In this document: positions 23,010 through 33,300 of the stretch, piece by piece
Layout of the letters: every line of letters starts with the position of its first letter
How positions within the stretch are numbered: position 1 is the first letter of the stretch
NCBI GenBank assembly: GCA_001598975.1
Contig: BBXU01002456.1
Location: 124,001-188,000, forward strand
Length of the DNA: 64,000 bases
DNA from: Parachlorella kessleri
Lineage: Eukaryota > Chlorophyta > Trebouxiophyceae > Chlorellales > Chlorellaceae
Direction: 5' to 3'
Made by a program: the position numbers and the translations under genes
Notes under the pieces: generated by a model
Database searches by the model: none
What the model was told of the DNA's origin: nothing
Seen by the model: only the letters and a program-made list of their open reading frames with translations

Positions 23010-24335
23010 CCTCCCCGGCGCTGTCACGAAGGCTATTGTGGACTAGGAGGGTCCATGGCCGAGAAAAATAAAGGGACTGAAGCTTCGCAAAGATAAGAGC
23101 AACTCAAATCAAACACTGATTCAACAACGCAACGACAATGCAACAACAACGGTATCGGAAGTATGTGTGTCTCTGTTCTGCTTGCATAGACTGCGTGCTC
23201 TGCTTTAGACTGCGTGCTCTCCAAAACAGCCTGGGAGAAATCAAGAAGATGCGGAGGATCTGATTCCGAGGGCGTGCTGTGGTTGTCGACAATATGAACG
23301 GTGTAGGAGCAGCCCCTGCTACAGACGAAGCTCCCAGGCGTACCAAGGGGTCCCTATCTTGCCTTCTGCCCCAGACCGTGCAGGCTCTGACGCTGCTGCT
23401 CTAGGAGTTGCAGAGGAGCAGGATGGGAGCCCACGGATCTGGGAGGCCTGAGGTGACCCCACATGGGCGGCAAAGATCTTTTTAATATCCCAGTGACCGT
23501 CATGTCTGCTACTTCTTGCCCCAGAGTCAGCAGCTGATCCAAGGTTGGGTTCACATGCCCGCTCCGCAGAACTGCTCTGCACTGAGAACTTGGTGCACCT
23601 CCAATGACCTGCTCAGGAATGGTGGGGTCCATATTATGTGAAGGCTCCTCGTAAGCCTTCAGTGAGAGCCACAACAAGAGCTGCAGTGCGCCCGGCTGCC
23701 ATACCCTCACCAGCTGGGTTCCTTCCTGTCACCACTGGCCCCTGAAGCGGTGCCAGCTGCAGCCAGCTAGCTGTGCCAAGAGTGCCAGGGGAACAAGTTG
23801 CTAATTCAAGCTAAAGCAATCTAGCAAGCTGGGCTGGGTTTGACCTATCAAAAACGCTGCCATCAGGCGCCCTGCCCCCCTTCCACTGTAAAAACCACTC
23901 AGTGACTGGTCGGCCCATGACGGTGTGGAGGAGACCCAGCTTACTGTAACTCTTGGTAGCTCCAAATTGGTTGGGACCATATTTCCAAAGTACCAGAAGC
24001 GCGTATACGACTGCCGGAGGGCTCCAGGTTTTGGCTGCAGCCGGCTCCCGGCTCCCTTCCCTAACTGGGGGTCTTTGACTCTAAATTTATGCAAAACCCC
24101 CTTCTCGCCCAAGGGCATGGACCAGTCGCGATTGTCGTTTCATTCCGTATTTGATCATCTAGGAAAGCTGTGCTGAGGTTGTCGCAACACCTAGCCAGGG
24201 TCGTGCCTCCAACACGTTCGGACCTGTTGGCAAGTTACGGCACTCCGGGTGAAGCGCCCAGCCTCTATACGCAGAGCTAAGCAGTGCGCTGCGCCTTTGA
24301 TACTTCGCTACCATGCGGCAGGCCTAGGTTGACAG
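23010..24335. other. divergent promoter region between formin and site-1 protease genes
   Basis: Formin reads left and site-1 protease reads right, so both promoters and leaders lie here. The - strand frame at 23354-23710 (with an internal ATG, MDPTIPEQVIGG) reads like coding sequence but was not joined convincingly to the formin. It could be an upstream exon, a small gene or chance. No other gene is recognised. Confidence 0.4.
24313..24327 (+). promoter_or_regulatory. short upstream ORF (4 codons) before site-1 protease start
   Basis: ATG CGG CAG GCC TAG ends 8 nt before the ATG used for the site-1 protease. If the transcript starts upstream of it, scanning ribosomes meet this uORF first, which could damp translation. 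Its presence in the mRNA is not shown. Confidence 0.4.
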
Positions 24336-27300
24336 ATGGGTATGCAGGGGCGTCTTGTGGCCTTGCTGGTGCTGTGCGCCGCAGCGCTGGTGCCTAGGCT
24401 GGGACCCAGCAGACACGAAGACCAAGATAGGCCCCCCTCGCTCCCCAAGGTGGGTCCCCACTGCCTGCGAGGTCCACTGGAACAAATTTGGAGCATGATG
24501 ACATGCCCACCTCTCACACCCTGCCTTGGAGCTGCAGGGAGAATCCTCAACTGTGGTGGGCAGCTGCCTTGCCAGCCAGGGGCCGGCAACAACGTTGCAC
24601 CAGCTGCCTGCAGCTGCACGGGTATCGCCCCCTGCCGAGGCCGGCACATTCATAGTGCGGTTCAAGGAGTACAGGATGGCTGAGGAGCACCTGCAAAGGC
24701 TGGAGCGGGCACTGGTGGGCAGGGGCCTTGTTTGGCACTGGGTACACCGCCGCAACGCAGCCAGCACGTTCCCCACGGATTTTGGACTGCTGAGGCTTGG
24801 GGAGCCAGTAGACGCAGCCAGGGTAAGTTGTGCTGTGGCTGTGCCCTTGACTGTGAGCCTAAGCTGCTGCACTCTGGTGGCTGTGCTGGAGAGGGAAAAT
24901 CAATGGCCCATGGAATAAAAAATCATTTGCTGTCTGACCCCTTCCTGTCACGTGCATTTCCATCTTAAATCATTTGCTTGGGAAGGAAATCAGTCACCCC
25001 AATTCCACACAGAAGAGTCCATTGAGTGCGGCAGACTAGCATAGCAGCCGTCCTTGCAGAGTTGCTCATGGGCAGTGAGCACATGGGCAGCATGGCTCAG
25101 CCATACTCACCAGCGCTAAGTGGCACAGACAACATGGCTGTGCCTGCCTGCCTGCCTGCCTGCCTGCCTGGCACCAAGGCTGTCAAGCAATCCATGTTTG
25201 AGAAGGGCAGTCCACCTTGCCCCTTGTAGAATGCAGGATCGCTTGCGCATGGCCTCATTGCTTGCTGTGCCGACCTTGCCTCCTTGTTCCTTGCCTTGGC
25301 CAGGGCTTTCTATCCCAGCTGGGCTTTGTGAAGGGGGTGCACCCGGACCGTAAGTTTACCAGGGCGCCCCTCTGGGCAAGCCCGCGGTCGGGGGACGAGC
25401 TGCAGCCTGCGGGAGAACAACCAGCAGCATCAGCGACGGGGGCGGCAGCAGCAGTTGCACAGCAGCTAAAAGGGGCAGGAGGCCAGGCTGGTTCCGTAGA
25501 TATGACAGCCGCAGCGGCTAGACAAGGGGTGCAGCAGCAGGTTGCACAGCATGAGGAGGAGGAAGGTGCCCATGTGGGAGCCTACAAGCGTCCGGGGCGG
25601 CTTCAGACGCGGCCCACCTTCAGCCTAGAGGACAATGTGGGGGCGCTGGAGAGCGACCCTGACGTGGCAGCTAGCCCAGAGGCCCTGGCCTTTTTTGGGG
25701 TGCACTCGCACCATAGAGTGGGTAACGACAGCAGCGCGGACAGTGGCCCAGCACTGCAGCGGCGTGCCAGGCGGCTGCAGAGTTACCTGGGGAGGCCGCT
25801 GCCAGTGCTGCTGGGGGCGGACAAGCTGTGGCTGGAGGGCTTCCGGGGGCAGACGGTGAAGGTGGGCGTCTTTGACACCGGCGTGCGCGCGGACCACCCC
25901 CACATCAAGCACATCAAGTGAGTGGCGGGGGTGCCTGCCATGGTGAGGGGTGGGGTGGCAGCTATCGTGCCTTCGTGTTCTGCGGAGCCCGCCAGGAGTG
26001 CGGATGCTGGGAACATGGCCGGTGCGTCCTAGAGTAGCCTTGTGACTTTGCCGGGGGATTCTGTTTTGGTGATTCTGAGTAATAAGCAGTGGGCCTGCGG
26101 CTCCCACACCCGCAACCACCACGCTCTTGTTGCTTGTGGCTGCTTTGACCCTCAAGGCTCCCTACCAGGCTGCAAAAAGCTTGGTCCCTAGCTAGCATGT
26201 ATTTACTTCCCAGGGAGCGCACCAATTGGACCCATGAGCCCACCCTGGACGATGGATTAGGCCACGGGTCTTTCGTGGCGGGCGTGGTAGCTAGCAGAGA
26301 CCCGCAGTGTTCTGGGGTGGCCCCAGAGGTGGATCTACATACCTTCAGGGTCTTTACTAACGACCAGGTGAGATTAGGGCACCTGAATGCAAGGCTACGA
26401 TTGGGCATAGCCCGTGCTCATGCCGCTTGTGTGAGCAGCTTGAATTGTGGTGCTTTAAGTAGCGGCTGGTGCGCGGTGGTTTCTAGAGCAGGGCAGTTTG
26501 GGCCAGCAGGGGTGTCTTCATGCTGTCAGCTGTAAGCCGGTTGGAAGCATACCATTGCTGGTGGAGAAGTGGAAAAAGCAAGGTCAGGGCGGTAGTGCAA
26601 GCTTTAAGGCAGGTCACGATCTCATACCTTTGCATTGGGGCTGTCTGGTGCAGGTATCATATACCTCTTGGTTCCTGGATGCCTTCAACTATGCCATCGC
26701 CACCCAGATGGATGTGGTGAATCTTAGCATTGGTAAGGCTGGGATTGTGCATCTGGTGCTCGTGGGTGGGATGGGGCACATGCAGTCAGTTCAGGCATTC
26801 CATCAATTACTTTTCAACTCGTTGGACCACTTGCTCGGCTCTCTACCTGGCGCACAAATGTCCTTCGCCAGCTCATCTCTGGGCCTTTGGACGTATACCA
26901 CCGAGAATCCCCTACGACAGCCCTCACGCTCCCATCTGCTTCACGCTCCTTCTTTGCGAGGACTACCTGTCGCTGGCATAAAGCATCTGCTGCGGCATGT
27001 ATGATGAGTGATGTTCACCTTCTATCTGGCCCTGGACAACTAGCAGACGGCCTGTCAAGCAGATCTAGGTTGCCAGCCTCATTTACCCCACCTGCTTCTG
27101 CTCTGCCTGCTTTGCAGGTGGGCCTGACTACCTGGATGAGCCTTTTGTGGAGAAGGTTCAAGAGATCACCTCCAATGGCATCCTCATGGTGTCAGCCATC
27201 GGCAATGACGGGCCCTTGTACGGCACCCTCAACAACCCTGCCGACCAAAATGACGTCATAGGAGTGGGCGGCATAGATTTTGAGAACAAGTAGGTCTGCT

Positions 27301-30300
27301 TCGGTTTAGGGAGGAGGGGAGCTACTGGTGTGTTGTTGGGCGACTTGGGCACAGGCAAGAGTAACTTAGGTGGACACTTGGCGGCATCAAGGCAGCTGTG
27401 AGTGCATCGTGGCAAGGCAGCTGTGCATGCATTCACTGTGCTGTGTCGCCAGGTGCTGCTGCCGGCTTGCGTTAGCAACGAGATGCCTTCACTGCCCCTG
27501 TAGCCCTCATTTGGCGGTGCTTGTGCCGTCTATATTCCACGGACAGTCTCTGAGGTTTCAGGGGTCCACCTTCCTTGCGTCCGCAGTCACCTTTTCCTGC
27601 CAGCCTGCTAAAGTTTGTCCACCTGGGGAGCTGAGAGGGTTAGCATGACAGTAATTGACGGTGGGTGGTGGCCCTCCCTGCAGGATCGCCTCCTTCAGCA
27701 GCCGTGGCATGTCCACCTGGGAGCTCCCCCTGGGCTACGGCCGCCCCAAGCCTGATGTCATGGCGTTTGGGCGGGATGTACAGGTGGGACTGGTGGTATG
27801 ACACAGGAGCGTCGCAGAAGTTCCTAGTGGGTCCTCCATCAACACCGTCTACGCCCTCCTGTGAAGCTCAGGCTAATGATGGGCTGGACTGAAGTGGACG
27901 ACTTCGTGTACTACGCCAACCTGGCGATGCTCAGGGGGCTGCTGAGATTGTGCGTCAGGGGCACGGTGCGCATGCGCGGCGACCGGTAATGGCGTTTGCC
28001 AGGCTTCCTCCGGCCCTGCCCACGCACACGGGTTTAGGCTGCTGAGTGTGTGCGTGGGCAGGGCCGGAGGGACGCAAACGCCACCACCTACTGCATGCGC
28101 ACAGTCCCCACCACGCACACACTCAGCAGCCCCCTGAGCAGCGCCAATCTGGCGTAGCACATGTACACGAAATCGTCCACTTCAGTCCAGCCCATCTTGT
28201 TGCGCGCCGCATCCATGACGCCGGTGGTGCAACCGGTGCATATCTTTGTACAATGGGTTAGGTTTCGTTGACCGAACGGAATGATTGGCCGGTTCGACGG
28301 AGTTAGAGGGCAGAAGAAGAAGAAAAACAAATTCGACAACACTGCTGTCTGACCCCTTCTTGTCACTTGCATTTCCATCTTAAATTCGACAAATCCGATA
28401 TGGGTAATCGGATCAGTACAAAGTGTACCGCTACACAGTTGCACTGAAAAGGAGGAATTGGTGACCTTAGTAACCCCCCAATAACCCACTCATACAGAGG
28501 CTATTGCATATATAAACTGGATGGAAAGGGCATACCCCTAGAGGCAAATTGAGGCGGTCCCGGAGGGTCCATCCCTGCCCCCGTTTCGTCGGTGGGTGGG
28601 CAAGTGCGGTGCGGTGCGCTTGTGTGGCCTAGGCTCCAGCTCAGTGGTGGCTGTATCCGTGGTGGCGGCAGTGTTGGAGCCTGTGGTGGCTGACCGCCTG
28701 CGGCGGGTTGTGAGGCGGCGCTGGTACCAAGTAGCAGCAGATACACAGCGTTTGCAAATGCTCTTGGTTGGCCGGGAGCAGGAGTGGTGTGGCAGCCTGT
28801 CTACTGGTCTACTGGCTTGGCAGTGGCAGTGGTGCAAAGTTTGGGGTTTGCCTGCAGGGCTCGCGCATCAATGGCGGCTGCCGGACCCTGTCTGGGACCA
28901 GCGTGGCCTCGCCTGTGGTGGCGGGGGTCGTGGCGCTGCTGGCCAGCGTGGTTCCAGAAGACCAGAGGTGGGTCTTGGCTTTGCCGCGGACCAGAGGTGG
29001 GTCTCTGCCTTTCCCACGGACGGGGCTATGCAGCTGTGAAGGCGGCATGTAGCTGATAACAAGAGGTGGGACCATGGGTGCTCAGGGAGCGGAAGTGGTT
29101 AGGTGTGGCGACCGGCCTAGCGTGGGTGCAGGTGCCAGGGGCCGCTCGCAGGGCCTCCACGGATACCGTGCTTCTGTTGCGCTTGACTATGGCACTGTAC
29201 GTGGCCTTTTGCTGAACGTGCTGCAGTTACATGTTCAACCCCGCTTCCACGAAGCCGGCAGTGTAGCACGCCCAAAGGCGTGCTGTGCCTGCTCTGCGGT
29301 GCCATGATGCTGCGCCTGCTGTGCTCCGTGCTGCAGGTGGGAGCTGCTCAACCCCGCATCCATGAAGCAGGCTCTCGTGGAGGGGGCCACCCGGCTGCCC
29401 CAGCTAAACATGTACGAGCAAGGCCAGGGCAAGGTCAACATCCTGGCCAGCAAGGACATCCTGGCAAACTATGTGCCCAGGTAGGGTGGAGGTGGTGGGA
29501 GAATGGGCCCATGAGGTATAGTGTGCCGGTGGTAGGGTCAATGGCTCGACGTAGTTGTGGAGGCAAACTCTGGTGCAAGGAAATGGTCAACAGCTGCCAA
29601 GCTTGTTTGACAGCTGCAGTCCAAGCAACGTCACGGGCGGCTGGCTTTGGCCTGATTGTCTTGGGGGTAGAGTGTGGCCACCAGGGATGTATCGGCCTGC
29701 GTGCATCCCCGTGAGAGGGCCAGTTTGTGTATTCTGCAGGTATTACTGTTGTCGGAGGCTGGTGCGGTGTTACAAGCTGGTTTGTGGTGGCAGAACAGTG
29801 TTCGCCAGTTGGGCAAACTCAAGCAGCGTGTTGTGCTTAGTCGATGCCTTCAACTGGCTAAATCTCAGCAAACCAGGAGGTTCCAGCAAGCGTTGCTCAT
29901 CCCTGGTGCCCTCACCACTTGCGTGCAATGCCTCAGCTGCCCTCTGCTGATGCGGCTGTCACAGACAGCCCTTCTAAGGAGGCCCAGAAGGTGCACATCC
30001 CGCGCTCATCCGCTGGTTATGTTCCCCAACTGTTCCCCCGCCTGTTGGCTTCATTTCCTGCGTGCAGGGCCTCGGTGGTCCCATCCAAGCTGGACCTCAC
30101 AGACTGCCCCTTCATGTGGCCCTTCTGCACCCAGCCGCTTTACGCGGGGGCCATGCCCGTCATGTTCAATGCCACAATCCTCAACGGCCAGCACGTCACT
30201 GGTGAGTCACCTGACCAGGCCTTCTGGGCCTCAGAGACAGGCTCCGGTGTGCCTCGAGGGACAGACGAGGTGGTTGTTGTGGCTCACGGCTGTGTGCCCG

Positions 30301-33300
30301 GCCTCCGGCCGTGTTGAGCTTGTCGACGCTACTGATGATGACAGAGGCTATGCTGGGGTGGCTACCCTGTGGTGGCCTCCCCGCTGTCTCAAAGTGGTTG
30401 TCCCCAAGCTTAGTTCATAGGGAAGGGCCTGCTTGCTGCCATGACAGGGTTGCTTACACCATGCTCATAGAGGGTTAATGCTAAAGGACACGTGTACAAT
30501 ATATACCCTCTGCAGGCAAGCTGGATGCGCTGTCATTTGAGCCGACTAACCCGGCCGGCAGGCTCCTAGATGTGGACTTTGAGTATTCGGGCACCCTGTG
30601 GCCATGGTCTGGCTTCCTGGCAATCTACCTAAGGTGGGTCATGGTTAGTCATCAGGCCTGGGTTTGGTAGCTGGATGGGAGTTGAGGACTGTGGCACCAT
30701 CTGGGCATGGTGGAGTGAGGGTCGGTGATGTCTTGGGAGGGTGCATGTTGGTCTCTGACTTATCAGGCTGCAAGCCTCATGGAATCCACTTCCGTGGCCC
30801 TCCCAGATGGACGGAAAACGAGCCTCTTATCTATTTCTGGGCTGCGGAGCCGTGCCTGCACGGTACGTCCTAACAGGGTCCATCCGACTGTCCCCTGCCA
30901 TAGTGCAGGCTTCCAGCTCTGCGGCTGTGCCACTCCTTCCCTGGCCATACGCTCACCGACCCCTGACCAACCCTTGCTGATCCCCCCCGCAAGTGCCCCT
31001 CCTGCTGTAGGGTGCGTCCTGAGGGAGCCGGCTACAACGGCACCGCCACAGGGGAGATCAGCTTTGCGGTGGTGTCGCCGCCCCGGCTGGGCCAGAGCGA
31101 GCCCCAAAGGAGCCTTGTGAGCATGCAGCTAGTGGCCCACATCATCCCCACCCCGCCCAGGTTGGTGTAGGCCGCCCTCCCTTCGTTTATGTTGGTGGTG
31201 GCAGGCAGTGCGAACACGCGAGAGGTGGGGGCGGACTGTACCCCCAGGGATGGATGCTCAGGGTCTTGCCTGAGTTCGGATCTAGCCCTCCTTGAGATGG
31301 GGACCGGGTTGATATCCGAAGTTTGTCGATTAGATAGGTGCAGACGGTGCTGGAGTTTAAGGTGGAGGGTGAGGGAAGAGTGGCTGCTGAGGGGATTGGC
31401 TGGGGCTCATTGGGCATACTTTGTGATTGGGAAGCCAGGGAGTGGCAGGCTTGGCATGGCGTTGCGCCCTTGGTCAGAGGTCTGGGAGCCATGCAGAGCG
31501 GGCTGTGCGGCTAGACATTGGTGATACACGGTGCCGGTGTTGCCGGATCGCTGTTCGCCGGTGGCGTTTTGGCACACACGGCCCAGCTGGCATGTTGCGC
31601 TGTCACACATCCATGGTGCAGGCGTTGGAAGGGTGTGGGAATCCGGACTGCACATCAGTTGATCTGGCCCGCCTAGTTCGGTATCCTTGCAGGCACCGGA
31701 GGGTGTTGTGGGATCAGTTCCACAGCATCCGATACCCGCCCGCCTACTTCCCCCGGGACGACCTGCAAGTGCGGCACGACATTCTTGACTGGCATGGCGA
31801 CCACCCCCACACCAACTTCCACGACATGTACAACTTCCTCAGGTGGGTGCCCAACTGCACACACATGTATGCTGGGGTTCTGCAGGGACCAACTGCACAC
31901 ACAGGTATGCAGGGGGGTTGTAGGGATCAACTGCACACACAGGTATTCTGGGGTTTTGTAGGGATCAACTGCACACACAGGTATTCTGGGGGTTTGTAGG
32001 GACCAACGCCCCCCAGACTACTTCCACCACATGTACAGACTTTCTTAGGTGGGCTCTGCCAGGTGAGGTTGTACCCGGTGCAAGGACCCAGCGTATCCCG
32101 TTGAGGGTGTCCGTCGAGACCCCCCCCTGCCCCTCTCCTACCCATCAGTAGGCCTGCTTCATCATTCTTGCTTGAGTTTGGTGTGGCCCTCCGGCAGTGG
32201 TTTTGTCATTGGCAGGCCTTGCAGGCTGCGCCACCGATATGGTGTTGCGCTTTGGGCCTACGATTGAGTGCCTTACCCTGGCTCCTGACTCCTGCTATCC
32301 AACGCACGCCGCAGGGAGAACGGGTACTATCTGGAGGTCCTGGCATCCCCCGTCACCTGCTTTAATGCCACCCAGGTGGGGTGCTCGTTAGCTTGGTCGA
32401 TGCCTTGTTGCCTAGGCTGCTGGCAGCAGTTTGGTCCTGGTGTTACCTGCCATGCTCTTTGATGATGGTTGCCCAAACATGGGGTCTGTAAGTGAAAGGT
32501 TGGTTTGTGACGTACAGCTTACTTGTATGAACAGATGCACGCATGCGTGGTCAGATCATCGTGTGACATGAAGGTTTGATGGTAGATGACACGTACCTGG
32601 GCAGAACGTAGAAGTAGGAGGGGTAGTTTGGTGAAGCTTTTACGTGGATGAAGTGAAGGTTGGCAGTACCTGTTTGGAATGCTGTTTATGTTCCACTCCT
32701 TATGCAGTATGGTGCTCTGATGATTGTCGACCCTGAGGATGAGTTTTACCCTGAGGAAGTGACCAAGCTAGAGCACGATATCAAGCACCTAGGCCTGGGT
32801 AGGTGGTGCCTTGGATGGGGGCGAGGTGGAAGGGGTTGAGTCTGCCTATGAGGCGCCCGGTAGTTGCCTTTGCCTAGGTGGCGGTTGAGGGAGATTTGGA
32901 TTTGGGCCAGGGCATCAAGCTATTATTTCCGGTTGTATCTTGTCGGCTACTTGGCCCTGGATAGGTGATGTGTGTCCAGTTGCTGCTGTGGCGCACATCT
33001 GAGCGCTCAGATCTTCGTGGCGGTGACAAACCCCTATGCAACCAACTGGACACCGCTCTGCTGAGAGTGTTTGTCTGGGCTGCCACATCTCCGGTTGGTT
33101 CTTGCTTGTGTGCTGTGCAGGCCTGCTGGTGTTCGGGGAGTGGTATGACGAGGAGACTCTGGCTAAGCTGCGCTTCTACGACGACAACACGCGCAGCTGG
33201 TGGGAGGCGGCCACAGGTGGGGTAGGGATCTGCAATTGCTCTTAGATTTGCCAGCTTGCTGCGATTGACACTGTGCCATGCTGCAAGGCCAGTGGGCAGT

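Noticed and set aside
28596..29056. Overlapping + frames through site-1 protease exon 8 as extra genes
   Set aside because: They are shadows of exon 8 and flanking intron; only the frame with GTSVASP matches the family.
31851..32006. 38-bp repeats as a CRISPR-like array
   Set aside because: Units are contiguous with no unique spacers and lie in a eukaryotic intron, so it is a minisatellite.
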